Assembly (NCBI GenBank): GCA_964447335.1
Contig: CAYUSA010000016.1
Location: 1 to 55,233 of the forward strand
DNA length: 55,233 nucleotides
Origin: HRBIN12 sp964447335
GTDB taxonomy: Bacteria > Actinomycetota > UBA4738 > HRBIN12
Direction of reading: 5' to 3'
Below the pieces are notes generated by a model. That model was not told where the DNA came from and made no database searches. It saw nothing but the letters and a program-made list of their open reading frames with translations. The position numbers were made by a program, and so were the translations under genes. Below, piece after piece: positions 23,865 through 33,106 of this stretch (position 1 is the first letter of the stretch; every line of letters begins with the position of its first letter).

Positions 23865-26117
23865 CTACCGGTACACGCGGACCTGGTAGGTGGTGCCGTC
23901 CGCCGAGACCGACAGGAGCGCGATCTTCAGCCCCGAGCCGGGGAGCTTCACGCTGCTGTACGGCACGCGCGGGTCGTAGTACGCGTTCACTCCGGAGTCG
24001 TTGAATACCGGCGCCGCCGGGGCGAGGTAGGTGCGCGAGTACAGCTTCGCGCCCCGGTAGCTCGTCAGGGCGATCGAGTGATCCCGCAGGGTGAACGTGG
24101 AGTCCCACGTCTGCCACCGCTCGCGGATCCAGCCCTTGCCGATCACGAGCGGCATCGCCGCGGGGTGGCTGTCCACGACGAGCACCTGCCCGTAGCCGGG
24201 GTGCGACGAGACGTTGTTGTCCGCGTACTTGGAGTTGCGGTACCAGACCAAGATCCCGTCCGCGTAGCACTCCTTGTCGACCATCGTGTTCGTGATGAAC
24301 AGGTAGGCCCCACAGAGCGCGATGTCGCTGCGGACGTACGAGCGCGACTCGGCAAGGTAGTAATGGAAGTACGTCTTCGTGAACTGTCCGTCCGTCGTCT
24401 GCACGAACCCGCCGAACGTCCAGGGTGCCGGATTCGAGCCGTCGTCGATGGCCCCGCCGTTCACCGCGATCGAGTCCACCGCGAAGCCCTGGCCGACGAC
24501 CGCGCCGTCGGTCCAGTAGCGGAACCCGATGTTCGTGGTCCCAGCCGGCAGCGGGTAGGTGCCACTCACCCACCCGCCGGACGTGCTCGTGATGCCGAAG
24601 CCGAAGTTCTGGCCGTTCGGGTCGGTCGTCGTGGACAGGTTGCCACTCGCGTTCTGCCAGTTGACACCGCCGTCGGTCGAGTACTGGACATAGGCGTAGT
24701 CCCAGTCGAGCTCGATGTCGTAGTTCGCGCGGAACGTGATCGTGCCGTCCGCCGTGAGCGGCACGTCCAGCGCTCGGCGCATCGTGGTGTCGATGTCGTT
24801 GCCCTGGGTCGAGTAGTAGTAGTACGGATCGGTGCCCTCCGGCGCGAACACCGTGCTCGTGGCCTGGTAGTTGGGCAGGTTCACGCGCAGGGCCTGCGAG
24901 GTGCCCGCCGTGCGACCCTCGGCGGGTCCGAGCGTGACCTTCTTGTCGTCGCCGAGCGTGAGCGTGGCGAGATCACGGTCGAGCCATCCGAGCACGAGCT
25001 TGTCCCACGCACCCATGTGCGTCGGCTGGGTTCCGATGTGCGGCACGTCCGGGCTCGAGACGTTCGAGCCGTCGCTCATGAGGTCCCAGAACGAGACCGA
25101 GTTGTCGTTCCAACCCTCGGTGTCGTACAGGTCCGGCAGACCGAGGTCGTGGGCGAACTCGTGCGCCAGCACACCGACGCCGCCGTTCTCGGGCTCGATC
25201 GTGTAGTCCCCGACCCACAGGCCGGTGCCCGGCACGGCGTAGCCGCCGAACAGACAGCCGGCCGGGCCGGCCCTGCCGATGTCACCGAAGTTCGCGTACC
25301 AGCGGTGGCTCCAGATCGCGTCCGAGCCCTGCGCGCCACCGTCGTCCTCCTGCCCGATCCCGGCGTGGATGATCGTGAAGTGGTCCACGTAGCCGTCGGG
25401 CTCGTTGAAGTTGCCGTCGCCGTCGCAGTCGTAGCGGTCCCAGACGTCCACGACCGAGGGCGACCAATCGATCCCCTCGTTCGCCGCGATCGTGCCCTGG
25501 AGCGCGGCGTCGACGATGCGGAACACGGCGCCGTTCGCGTCGTCGCCACCGTACGTGGCGTCGGCGCCGAAGTCGGCCTCCTCGTAGGGGATCGGGATCC
25601 AGTTCGAGACCTGCCCGTTGACCGTGTAGCGACCGGACGAGACCTCGAGGTAGTAGTCGGCCATCGATGGCAGGTTCGTTGGGTTCCCGCCGACCATGAA
25701 CATCATCCCCCGGTAGTGATCGGGGTTGAAGTCCGGCATCCAGAACGTCGTGTTGTCGACGGCGCGGTCCGGCGGCGGGATCTGGTTGTGCAGCGGGCCG
25801 GCGCCTTCGGCGAACTCGACCAGCAGCGTGACGATGTGGTCGGTGCCCTCGGTGCGGTAGTCGACGAACTTGCCGTTCGGCAGCTTGACGCGGCCGGCGC
25901 TGTCGACGGTCGCCTTGCCGCGCGCGACCAGATCGGCCGCCGTCGCCTTGTCCCCCTGCCACTTGCGAACGAGCTTCGGTTGTCCGCCCTGTTGGCTCGG
26001 CGCGCCGTCCTGCCCCTTCGAGCCGGCGCCACCTCCCACCGCGAGGCCGGCCGACGAGCCTGCGAACATCGACAGGCCGATCAGCGTGGCAGACACGAGC
26101 GCGAGGAACCGTCGCAA
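23865..26117 (-). CDS. Secreted M6-family (immune inhibitor A-like) metalloprotease
   Basis: 750 residues. A Sec signal (RRFLALVSATLIGLSMFAG) leads a propeptide, then the M6 catalytic domain with zinc motif HEFAHDLGLPD near residue 317 and VSFWDLMSDGS (Met-turn). A beta-sandwich domain (VQYSTDGGVNWQ, GFRYWTDGAVVGQGFAVD) and a C-terminal domain follow. Activity outside the cell on proteins or peptides is expected. No ATG or GTG fits; a TTG at 26117 with GAGGGGGG upstream gives the signal peptide directly. A long reading from 27056 is rejected. Confidence 0.9.
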   Translation of the reverse strand: MRRFLALVSATLIGLSMFAGSSAGLAVGGGAGSKGQDGAPSQQGGQPKLVRKWQGDKATAADLVARGKATVDSAGRVKLPNGKFVDYRTEGTDHIVTLLVEFAEGAGPLHNQIPPPDRAVDNTTFWMPDFNPDHYRGMMFMVGGNPTNLPSMADYYLEVSSGRYTVNGQVSNWIPIPYEEADFGADATYGGDDANGAVFRIVDAALQGTIAANEGIDWSPSVVDVWDRYDCDGDGNFNEPDGYVDHFTIIHAGIGQEDDGGAQGSDAIWSHRWYANFGDIGRAGPAGCLFGGYAVPGTGLWVGDYTIEPENGGVGVLAHEFAHDLGLPDLYDTEGWNDNSVSFWDLMSDGSNVSSPDVPHIGTQPTHMGAWDKLVLGWLDRDLATLTLGDDKKVTLGPAEGRTAGTSQALRVNLPNYQATSTVFAPEGTDPYYYYSTQGNDIDTTMRRALDVPLTADGTITFRANYDIELDWDYAYVQYSTDGGVNWQNASGNLSTTTDPNGQNFGFGITSTSGGWVSGTYPLPAGTTNIGFRYWTDGAVVGQGFAVDSIAVNGGAIDDGSNPAPWTFGGFVQTTDGQFTKTYFHYYLAESRSYVRSDIALCGAYLFITNTMVDKECYADGILVWYRNSKYADNNVSSHPGYGQVLVVDSHPAAMPLVIGKGWIRERWQTWDSTFTLRDHSIALTSYRGAKLYSRTYLAPAAPVFNDSGVNAYYDPRVPYSSVKLPGSGLKIALLSVSADGTTYQVRVYR

Positions 26118-26254
26118 CGTGCAACCCCCCTCTCGGTTGCGCGGGGTGCACGATGCGGGTCCCGCGTACCCCTTTCCTACCCGGTGCTCTCCAGGAACGC
26201 AACGGACTTTCGGCTCTATCCGGGCGGAGCGCCAAGGGGTCGTGCTCGCGGCGA

Positions 26255-26260
26255 TAGGAT
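26255..26260 (+). promoter_or_regulatory. -10 element TAGGAT of SDR gene
   Basis: TAGGAT ends 7 bases before the ATG at 26268; the transcript is probably leaderless. Confidence 0.55.
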
Positions 26261-26267
26261 GCCGCCG

Positions 26268-27026
26268 ATGAGCGGACGTGTGGTGCTCGTGACCGGGGCG
26301 GCCGGCGGGATCGGCCGGGCGGCCGCCACCCGATTCCGGGACCAGGGCGACACCGTGGTGCTCACGGATGTGGATGTCGGGGGGCTCGAGAAGGTGGTCG
26401 CCGACCTCGGCCTCGGCGAGGGCATCGTCGCCGACGTGACCGTGGTCGCCGACTGCGAGCGCGCCGTCGCCGAGACCCTCGAGCGGCACGGACGTCTCGA
26501 CGTGCTCGTGAACTGCGCCGGCATCTGGGTCGAGGGCCCCACCGCCGAGATGACCGAGGCCGAGTTCGACCGCGCGATCGGCGTGAACCTCAAGGGCACG
26601 TTCTTCATGTGCCGGTACGCGATCCCGCACCTCGAACGCTCGGAGGGCTGCATCGTGAACGTCTCCTCCGACGCCGGTCTCGTCGGCACGTCGGAGGCCG
26701 CGATCTACTGCGCCTCCAAGGGCGGCGTGTCCCTGCTGACGAGGTCGCTCGCCCGCGAGCTCGCGCCGAAGCTCGTGCGGGTGAACGCGGTCTGCCCGAA
26801 CGACGTCGAGACCCAGATGCTCGAGGGCCAGGCGCGCGACTACGGCGGCGACGATCCGCAGGGCTACCTGCGAGACCTGCTCGCGAAGTACCCGCAGGCC
26901 GGGCGGGCGCGGTTCATCAAGCCCGAGGAGGTCGCCGCGCTCATCTCGTACCTCGCCTCGGCCGAGGCGGCGCCCATCACCGGCGCGTGCGTCGCGATCG
27001 ACTTCGGGAGCACCGCGGGCTACTGA
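26268..27026 (+). CDS. Short-chain dehydrogenase/reductase
   Basis: 252 residues, classical SDR. Rossmann motif TGAAGGIG at about 9-16, NCAG near 84, catalytic Ser in NVSSDAG, YCASK (Tyr and Lys four apart), and VNAVCPNDVETQM after. The conserved PG of the family is PN here. NAD(P)-dependent alcohol/ketone conversion; the substrate is unknown. The ATG at 26268 is fixed by the -10 hexamer; a 1310-residue reading from 23094 is antisense to other genes. Confidence 0.92.
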   Translation: MSGRVVLVTGAAGGIGRAAATRFRDQGDTVVLTDVDVGGLEKVVADLGLGEGIVADVTVVADCERAVAETLERHGRLDVLVNCAGIWVEGPTAEMTEAEFDRAIGVNLKGTFFMCRYAIPHLERSEGCIVNVSSDAGLVGTSEAAIYCASKGGVSLLTRSLARELAPKLVRVNAVCPNDVETQMLEGQARDYGGDDPQGYLRDLLAKYPQAGRARFIKPEEVAALISYLASAEAAPITGACVAIDFGSTAGY

Positions 27027-27061
27027 GGTCGAAGCGGCGGTCGGTAGCGCGGTCACACGCC

Positions 27062-27067
27062 TATCCT
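27062..27067 (+). promoter_or_regulatory. -10 element TATCCT of SURF1-like gene
   Basis: TATCCT ends 9 bases before the ATG at 27077; no ribosome-binding site is seen. Confidence 0.45.
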
Positions 27068-27076
27068 CGGGACGCC

Positions 27077-27850
27077 ATGGCGAGGATCCCGCGGTTCGTC
27101 CTCACGCCCCGGTGGATCGCGCTGCTCGTGTTCGCACTCGTCGTTGCGGCGACGTGCGTGCGGCTCGGCATCTGGCAGCTCGACCGGCTCGACCAGCGCC
27201 GTGCCCTCAACGCGCAGGTCGAGCGCGGCCTCGCCGCCGAGCCCACGTCGCTCGACGCGCTCGATGGCAAGGCCGACGATGCCTACCGGCGCGCGCGGGT
27301 GACCGGCACGTACGACACCGAGCACGAGTTGCTCCTCTACGGTCGAGCGCTCGACGGCAGCCCCGGTCACCATGTCCTCACCCCCCTGGTGTACGGCACG
27401 GAACAGGCGACCGGCGACGCCGCGATCCTCGTCGACCGCGGGTGGGTGCCCGCCGAGCTCGACACGCCGCCGGTCGCTCCGGCGGCACCGCCGAGCGGGC
27501 AGGTGACCGTGACGGGGTTCCTCCTGCCGGCCGAGGGCGGCGACGACCTCGTCATCGACCGCGACGCGTCGGGGCGGATCCTCACGGTCCGGCACGCCGA
27601 TCCCGCGGCGCTCGAGGGCGAGGTGCCCTACGAGCTCTGGCCGCTCGCCCTGCAGCTCCAGGACCAATCGCCGGCACAGTCCGGCGACCTGCCGGCCGTG
27701 GTCCCACCTCCCGAGCTCTCGGAGGGCCCGCACTTCTCGTACGCCGTCCAGTGGTTCATCTTCGCGACGATCGCACTCGTCGGGTACGTCGTCCTCGTGC
27801 GGCGCGAGGTGCGCGATCGCGCGCGCGCCGCCGGGACCGAGGCGAGATAG
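27077..27850 (+). CDS. SURF1-family protein (cytochrome oxidase assembly)
   Basis: 257 residues with the SURF1 layout: helix near the N-terminus followed by LGIWQLDRLDQRR, a periplasmic domain (VTGTYD, LLYGRALDG, GWVPAEL, VTVTGFL), and a C-terminal helix after HFSYAVQWFIFA. SURF1 helps insert haem a into cytochrome c oxidase. No oxidase gene is in the window. Confidence 0.9.
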   Translation: MARIPRFVLTPRWIALLVFALVVAATCVRLGIWQLDRLDQRRALNAQVERGLAAEPTSLDALDGKADDAYRRARVTGTYDTEHELLLYGRALDGSPGHHVLTPLVYGTEQATGDAAILVDRGWVPAELDTPPVAPAAPPSGQVTVTGFLLPAEGGDDLVIDRDASGRILTVRHADPAALEGEVPYELWPLALQLQDQSPAQSGDLPAVVPPPELSEGPHFSYAVQWFIFATIALVGYVVLVRREVRDRARAAGTEAR

Positions 27851-27853
27851 GCT
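27848..27853 (+). promoter_or_regulatory. -10 element TAGGCT
   Basis: TAGGCT overlaps the SURF1 stop codon and ends 9 bases before the ATG at 27863. Confidence 0.45.
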
Positions 27854-27862
27854 TCCCCTGCG

Positions 27863-28159
27863 ATGGGGTGCTTCGTCGTCGTGCTCGGGCTGCTCACGCC
27901 GCGGTTCGTGCTGGCCGTGATGTGGCTGTTCAGCGACTACCTGAACCGCGCGTTCGAGAGCGGGTGGTGGCCGCTCCTCGGGTTCTTCTTCCTGCCGACG
28001 ACGACGATCGGGTACGCGATCGCGCAGAACGCCTTCACGACGCCCGACGGCGGCCTCGAGGCGATGGGCATCATCGTCATCGTGCTCGGCGTCCTCATCG
28101 ACTTCGGGCTCATCGGCGGCGGGGCCAAGGGCCGCGGCATCGGTAAGCGCCGCGACTGA
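27863..28159 (+). CDS. Small three-helix membrane protein
   Basis: 98 residues: helices at about 4-24 (FVVVLGLLTPRFVLAVMWLF), 35-52 and 66-86, with a Gly/Lys/Arg tail. NRAFESGWWPLLGFFFLPTT resembles short uncharacterised proteins of Actinobacteria; no function is known. It follows SURF1 by 12 bases and may be read from its own leaderless promoter. Confidence 0.72.
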   Translation: MGCFVVVLGLLTPRFVLAVMWLFSDYLNRAFESGWWPLLGFFFLPTTTIGYAIAQNAFTTPDGGLEAMGIIVIVLGVLIDFGLIGGGAKGRGIGKRRD

Positions 28160-28171
28160 CCGCCGAGGCGC

Positions 28172-28663
28172 TCACCAGACGAACGGGATGAAGCGGCGGT
28201 GCACGCGGCGGCGGTAGTCCTCGTACCCCGGGTGGTGCTCGACGAGCCAGGCCTCCTCGCGGCGCCGCTTGAGCTCGAACAGCACCGCGAGGAGCGCGGT
28301 GGCTGCGAGGGCGAGCGGCGAGCTCGCGAGCGAGCAGGCGGCCGAGACCAGCAGCACGCCCCCGTAGAGCGGGTGCCGCACGAGCCCGTAGACGCCCCGG
28401 TCCTTCAGCTCGCCGCCCTCGACCGGCTTCGGGAACGGGGTCAGCTGCGCGCCGAGCCGGAACGCCCCGCCGATCAACAGCACGGCGCCGCCTGCGACGC
28501 AGAGCGCGACCCCCGTCCAGGTCCACCAGTCCAGCCCGCCGGGCCACCGGGGACCCAGGACGCCCACCAGACCGACGAGTGCCAGGACCGCGACCTGCAG
28601 CGCCACCCAGCCCTCACCGCGAGGACCGAGCGCGGGGAGCTCCCGGCGAGTGGGCTCGGCCAT
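28172..28663 (-). CDS. Isoprenylcysteine methyltransferase-family membrane protein
   Basis: 163 residues, four or five helices, with the ICMT/PEMT signature GVYGLVRHPLYGGVLL and the C-terminal EEAWLVEHHPGYEDYRRRVHRRFIP. Members methylate varied small or lipid substrates using SAM; the substrate here is unknown. The ATG at 28663 follows TACGCT by 8 bases. It converges with the preceding gene. Confidence 0.85.
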   Translation of the reverse strand: MAEPTRRELPALGPRGEGWVALQVAVLALVGLVGVLGPRWPGGLDWWTWTGVALCVAGGAVLLIGGAFRLGAQLTPFPKPVEGGELKDRGVYGLVRHPLYGGVLLVSAACSLASSPLALAATALLAVLFELKRRREEAWLVEHHPGYEDYRRRVHRRFIPFVW

Positions 28664-28671
28664 GAGGTCGA

Positions 28672-28677
28672 AGCGTA
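28672..28677 (-). promoter_or_regulatory. -10 element TACGCT of methyltransferase gene
   Basis: TACGCT on the minus strand ends 8 bases before the ATG at 28663. Together with TAGACT at 28697 it makes a compact divergent promoter. Confidence 0.5.
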
Positions 28678-28696
28678 CCGCCCCGAGGAGAGCCTC

Positions 28697-28702
28697 TAGA
28701 CT
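28697..28702 (+). promoter_or_regulatory. -10 element TAGACT of YwiC-like gene
   Basis: TAGACT ends 9 bases before the GTG at 28712. Confidence 0.45.
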
Positions 28703-28711
28703 CTCCACCCG

Positions 28712-29566
28712 GTGGGGACCGAACAGGACACGGCGGCAGCCCGAGCGGGCGGCGCACCTGCGGCGCAGCGACTGAGCCTCGTGCCCAAGGAGCACGGCGC
28801 GAGCTTCATGTCCGTGCACTCGCTGCTCCTGGGTGTCGTGGCGGGGTTCGCCGCCGGCGGGGACGACTGGGCGGGGCTCGCGCTCGCGCTCGCGTTCGGG
28901 GTGCTGTTCCTGCCGCTCACCGCGGCGATGTCGGTCATCACGCAGCCCCGACTCGCCGCGGCGGCGAGGCACCGGGCGGCCATCCTCGGCTCGCTCTTCG
29001 CCGTCGTGGGCGCCCTGGCGCTCCTGCACGGTCCGCTGCCCGAGCTCCTGGTGCTCGGCGCTGTCGGCGTGGTGCTCGGCGGGCTCTACGGGCTGAGCCG
29101 TGCCAGGACGGGCGGCAGATCCGTGCCGTCACAGCTCGCGGCGATCGTGAGCATCTCGCTCCTCGCGCCGCTCGCGTGGATCCTCATAGCCGGGCCGACC
29201 GCGCGATGGCCGCTCGCGGCGCCGGCGGCCTTCCTCGCGTTCGGCGGCACGGTCCCGTACGTGCGCGAGCGGGTCCGGCGGCGCCGGTTCGCGGAGCTGA
29301 CCCTCGCCGAGCGGCTGGGCGGCGGCGCGGTCGCGCTCGGGTGGCAGATGGTCGCGCTCGGCGCTGCTGTCGGGCTCGCGCTCACGGGCGTGGTGCATCC
29401 CCTCCTGCCGCTCGCCTTCCTCCCCGGCGCTACGAAGACCGCCTCCGCGCTCATACGTCCCGAGCGGAAGCCGCCGATCAAGCGGATCGGGTACCTCGAG
29501 ACCGCCATCTCGACCGTCTTCGCGGTGCTCGCGGGGATCGGGCTCGGCATCGGGCCGCTCGCGTAG
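28712..29566 (+). CDS. YwiC-like membrane protein
   Basis: 284 residues, about eight helices. The N-terminal block LVPKEHGASFMSVHSL is characteristic of the YwiC-like family (PKEHGAW-type motif), and LLPLAFLPGATKTA is near the end. The function is unknown; family members often neighbour respiratory or haem genes. GTG start. Confidence 0.83.
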   Translation: MGTEQDTAAARAGGAPAAQRLSLVPKEHGASFMSVHSLLLGVVAGFAAGGDDWAGLALALAFGVLFLPLTAAMSVITQPRLAAAARHRAAILGSLFAVVGALALLHGPLPELLVLGAVGVVLGGLYGLSRARTGGRSVPSQLAAIVSISLLAPLAWILIAGPTARWPLAAPAAFLAFGGTVPYVRERVRRRRFAELTLAERLGGGAVALGWQMVALGAAVGLALTGVVHPLLPLAFLPGATKTASALIRPERKPPIKRIGYLETAISTVFAVLAGIGLGIGPLA

Positions 29567-29711
29567 CGCTCAGCCATCGAACGCGGTCGCCGTGGGCTCG
29601 GGCGACCCTGGTACGGTGCAGAGGAGAGCGCCGGTCTCGGTCCGAGCCGAGCGACCCCCTTCCCGCCACCGCGCCGGGTGCCGCGCGAGGAACCCCGGAA
29701 AGGGGCCGTCC

Positions 29712-29888
29712 ATGGCCGCGAACCTCAAGGTCCGGTGCAAGGCGTGCGGGCAAGGGTTCCGGGTCCCGAACCAGATGGACCGGAGCGCCTTCGAGAACCC
29801 GGCGAACGTGGTCGCCGGCAAGGGCTACCGCTGCACGAAGTGCGGGCAGATGCGCGTGTACGACCGGCCCGACCACTTCTTCGAGTAA
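29712..29888 (+). CDS. Small zinc-ribbon protein
   Basis: 58 residues with two CxxC pairs (VRCKACGQGF and YRCTKCGQMR), a complete zinc ribbon, plus FRVPNQMDRSAFENP. GAAAGGGG lies before the ATG. Cytoplasmic; the role is unknown, possibly RNA or protein binding. A TACGGT hexamer near 29612 may be its -10. Confidence 0.72.
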   Translation: MAANLKVRCKACGQGFRVPNQMDRSAFENPANVVAGKGYRCTKCGQMRVYDRPDHFFE

Positions 29889-29912
29889 CGGGGCAGACCA
29901 GCCGGCGCAAGG

Positions 29913-31436
29913 TCACGCGAGCGGGCCCACCTCGGCCTCCACGGCGTCGAGGATCTCACCCGATCCGACGAGGGCCTTCATCGCGTCGTGGTCACGGTAG
30001 AGCGGCCGGTCCTCCTCGAGGTGCTCGACGTGCCGGCGGATGACCTCGTGCGCCGTCCGAACGCCGCGACCCGGAGTGAACTCGCGGAAGTCGAGCGCCT
30101 GAGCGGCCGCCATCAGCTCGATGCCGATGACCGCATGCGCGTTGTCCAGGATCTGGCGGTTCTTCAGGGCGGTGTTCATCCCCATCGAGACGAAGTCCTC
30201 CTGGTCGGCCGCGGCCGGGATCGACATCGTGCTCGCCGGCGCCGAGAGGATCCGCTGTTCGACGATGAGCGTGTCCGCCGTGTACTGGCTGAGCATCATC
30301 CCTGAGTAGAACCCGGGGTCCGGCGTGAGGAAGTCGGGCAAGCCCTGGCTGAGCGCGGGGTTCGTGAGGCGATTCAGCCGGCGCTCGGCCAACACGCACA
30401 CGGTGGTCACGGCCTGGCCGACGAGCTCCATCGGCAAGCTGACGGGCGTGCCCTGGAAGTTCGCGCCGGTGAGCGTGAGGTTGTCCTCGGGCAGGAAGAG
30501 CGGGTTGTCGCCTACGCCGTTCAGCTCGATCTCGACCTGGCTGCGCGCGTACGCGAGCGCGTCGTGCGCGGCGCCGATCACCTGTGGTGAGGAGCGCATC
30601 GAGTACGCGTCCTGCACCTTGGTCTTGATCGCGCCCGTCTGCAGGTCACTGCCCTCGATGCACCGCAGGATCGCCCTCGCGCTGCGGATCGCGCCGGCGA
30701 ACCCACGCAGCTCGTGCACGCGCGTGTCGTATGGCCTCAGGTTCGCGAGGAGCGCCTCCAGCGACATCGCGCACGCGATCTCGGCGTGGCGTAGGAGCCG
30801 GTCGACGTCGTGGACCTGGAGGGCACTCATCGCGGTGAGGACGTTCGCGCCGTTGATGGCGGCCAAGCCGTCCCGCGCCTGCAGGCCGGGGACCGAGATC
30901 CCCGCTTTCGCCATCGCCTCGGCGCCCGGGAGGCGCTCACCGTCCACGAACGCCTCACCCTCCCCCAGGAGGAGCTCGGCGATCTGCGCCATCGGGGCGA
31001 GGTCGCCGCTCGCGCCGACCGAGCCCTTCTCGGCGACGACCGGCGTGACGCCACGGTTCAGCATCTCGACCAAGGTCTGCGTGATCTCGGGGCGACACCC
31101 CGAGTTGCCGTGCGCGTGCACGTTGATGCGGCCGGCCATCGCGGCCCGCACGACCTCCTGCGGCAGCGGCCCGCCGATGCCGGCGGCGTGGTTGTAGACG
31201 AGGTACCGCTGGAAGCGCTGGACCTGCTCGTCGGACAGGACGATCTCGGAGAACTCGCCGATGCCCGTGTTCGTCCCGTACATGGTCTCGCGCGCTGCGA
31301 GCTTGGCCTCGAGCATCGCCCGGCAGGCACGGATGCGCTCGAGGGCGGCCGGGTCGAGCTCGACGGCCTCGCGCCTCCGCGCGATCTCGACCACCCGCTC
31401 GATCGTGAGCGAGGACCCATCCAGGACGATCGGCAT
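29913..31436 (-). CDS. hutH: Histidine ammonia-lyase family enzyme
   Basis: 507 residues, normal length. The Ala-Ser-Gly that forms the MIO cofactor is in SVGASGDLAPMAQ near 140. The active-site region YGTNTGIGEFSEI and the tail block SMGMNTALKNRQILDNA are present. It deaminates histidine to urocanate; the broader HAL/PAL family includes phenylalanine and tyrosine lyases, so substrate is by similarity. No other hut genes are adjacent. AAGGAG lies before the ATG. Confidence 0.88.
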   Translation of the reverse strand: MPIVLDGSSLTIERVVEIARRREAVELDPAALERIRACRAMLEAKLAARETMYGTNTGIGEFSEIVLSDEQVQRFQRYLVYNHAAGIGGPLPQEVVRAAMAGRINVHAHGNSGCRPEITQTLVEMLNRGVTPVVAEKGSVGASGDLAPMAQIAELLLGEGEAFVDGERLPGAEAMAKAGISVPGLQARDGLAAINGANVLTAMSALQVHDVDRLLRHAEIACAMSLEALLANLRPYDTRVHELRGFAGAIRSARAILRCIEGSDLQTGAIKTKVQDAYSMRSSPQVIGAAHDALAYARSQVEIELNGVGDNPLFLPEDNLTLTGANFQGTPVSLPMELVGQAVTTVCVLAERRLNRLTNPALSQGLPDFLTPDPGFYSGMMLSQYTADTLIVEQRILSAPASTMSIPAAADQEDFVSMGMNTALKNRQILDNAHAVIGIELMAAAQALDFREFTPGRGVRTAHEVIRRHVEHLEEDRPLYRDHDAMKALVGSGEILDAVEAEVGPLA

Positions 31437-31616
31437 GGTGGGCTCCTTCCGCTGATCCGTGGATGTCTCGGGTCATCCTCTCGCGGAACGCCCGGACCGG
31501 GCGGGACCCTCGACCCCCGATGTCCGGGGCGCCCCCGGGACCTATGAAGCCGGACGCCTCCGCGGTCTGACTTCCCCCGTGCGCCGGGGGAACGATCGCG
31601 GCGGTAGCCGACCTTG

Positions 31617-31622
31617 TAGCGT
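31617..31622 (+). promoter_or_regulatory. -10 element TAGCGT
   Basis: TAGCGT ends 2 bases before ATG 31625 but 8 bases before GTG 31631. The leaderless spacing of this window therefore favours the GTG as the start of the nitronate monooxygenase-like gene. Confidence 0.4.
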
Positions 31623-31624
31623 GG

Positions 31625-33052
31625 ATGGTCGTGGAAACCGGGCTGAGCATCATCCAAGGGGGGATGGGCGTCGCCGTCTCCGGCTGGCGCCTCGCGCGAG
31701 CCGTCTCCCGGCTGGGTCAGCTCGGTGTGGTCTCAGGCACGGCGCTGGACGTCGTGCTGGCGCGCCGGCTGCAGCTCGGCGATCCCGACGGCGACCTGCG
31801 CCGCGCGATCCGGCACTTCCCCGAGCCCGCGGTGGCAGAGCGGATCGTCCAGACCTACCTCGTCGAGGGGGGCAAGCCTCCCGACAGGGCGTTCACGAGC
31901 AGGCCGATGTTCTCGGCGTCGCCCAAGCGTCGCAACGACGAGCTCGCGGTGCTCTCCGGGTTCGTGGAGGTCTTCCTCGCCAAGGAAGGCCACGACGGCG
32001 TGGTGGGCATCAACTTCCTCGAGAAGATCCAGCCGCCCACGCCCTCGACCTTGTACGGGGCGCTGCTCGCCGGTGTCGACTACGTCTTGGTGGGCGCGGG
32101 CATCCCGCGCCACATCCCCGGATTGATCGACGGCCTCATCCGCCACGAGGCCGTGGCCCTTCCCCTGCGCGTGACCGGCGGCGACGACCAGGCGCCCGTG
32201 GATCTGCGGTTCGACCCGCGAGAGGTCGTGCCGACGCCGCTGCCGACGCTCGCTCGGCCGCGCTTCCTCGCGATCATCGCCTCGGCTGCGCTCGCGGTGA
32301 GCTTGGCCCGCCATACCCCGGGCGTCGACGGCTTCGTGGTCGAGGGGCCGACCGCCGGCGGGCACAACGCGCCGCCGCGCGGGCCGCTCACGCTCGACGA
32401 GGGCCAGCCCGTCTACGGGCCACGCGACGAGGTGGACCTCGCGAAGATCCGTGCGGTCGGCCTGCCCTTCTGGCTGGCCGGCGGGTATGCGACGCCCGAG
32501 CGCCTGCGCCGAGCCCAGGACGAGGGCGCCGCCGGGATCCAGGTGGGGACCGTGTTCGCGTTCTGCGAGGAGTCGGGGGTGGACCCCACTCTCCGCGCCC
32601 AAGTGATCGCGCAGGCCCGCAACGGTGGCCTCGAGGTACGCACCGACCCGCTCGCCTCGCCCACCGGCTTCCCGTTCAAGGTCGTGGAGCTCGAGGGCAC
32701 GCTGTCCGAGCCCGAGGTCTTCGGAGTGAGGGTGCCGCGCTGCGACCTCGGGTACCTGCGCGAAGTCTTCCGCCTGGACGACGGCACGCTCGGCTACCGC
32801 TGCCCTGCAGAGCCGGCCGACGACTACCTGCGGAAGGGCGGCAAGGCCGAAGACATGGTCGGGCGCAAGTGCATCTGCAACGGGCTCATGGCCACGGCGG
32901 GCCTGGCGCAGTGGCGCGCCGGCGCGCCCGAGCCCGCCATCGTCACGGCCGGCGACGACCTCAAGGGTCTGTCCCGCCTGATGCCCGCCGGAGCGGACTC
33001 CTACTCGGCCGCCGACGTCGTCGACTACCTTCTCGGCCGCCCTCGCCCTTGA
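31625..33052 (+). CDS. Nitronate monooxygenase-like flavoprotein
   Basis: 475 residues, TIM-barrel FMN enzyme of the NMO/2-nitropropane dioxygenase type. Features: IIQGGMGVAVSGWRLARAVS at the start, GVDYVLVGAGIPRHIPGLID, VDGFVVEGPTAGGHN with the conserved GGH, and LAGGYATPERLRRA...GIQVGTVFAF (phosphate binding). An extra C-terminal segment has Cys residues (RCPAEP..., RKCICNGL), longer than the 320-350 of simple NMOs. It may oxidise nitronates or be a related enoyl reductase. Translation may begin at GTG 31631. Confidence 0.87.
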   Translation: MVVETGLSIIQGGMGVAVSGWRLARAVSRLGQLGVVSGTALDVVLARRLQLGDPDGDLRRAIRHFPEPAVAERIVQTYLVEGGKPPDRAFTSRPMFSASPKRRNDELAVLSGFVEVFLAKEGHDGVVGINFLEKIQPPTPSTLYGALLAGVDYVLVGAGIPRHIPGLIDGLIRHEAVALPLRVTGGDDQAPVDLRFDPREVVPTPLPTLARPRFLAIIASAALAVSLARHTPGVDGFVVEGPTAGGHNAPPRGPLTLDEGQPVYGPRDEVDLAKIRAVGLPFWLAGGYATPERLRRAQDEGAAGIQVGTVFAFCEESGVDPTLRAQVIAQARNGGLEVRTDPLASPTGFPFKVVELEGTLSEPEVFGVRVPRCDLGYLREVFRLDDGTLGYRCPAEPADDYLRKGGKAEDMVGRKCICNGLMATAGLAQWRAGAPEPAIVTAGDDLKGLSRLMPAGADSYSAADVVDYLLGRPRP

Positions 33053-33106
33053 GCTGGATGCTCGCGAGGGCCGATCCGCCCTAGTCTTCGGTCCGAGGAG
33101 GCAGAC

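Noticed and set aside
23094..26267. N-terminal extension of the SDR gene to 23094
   Set aside because: It runs antisense through the zinc-ribbon and protease genes; the -10 hexamer and Rossmann start fix the ATG at 26268.
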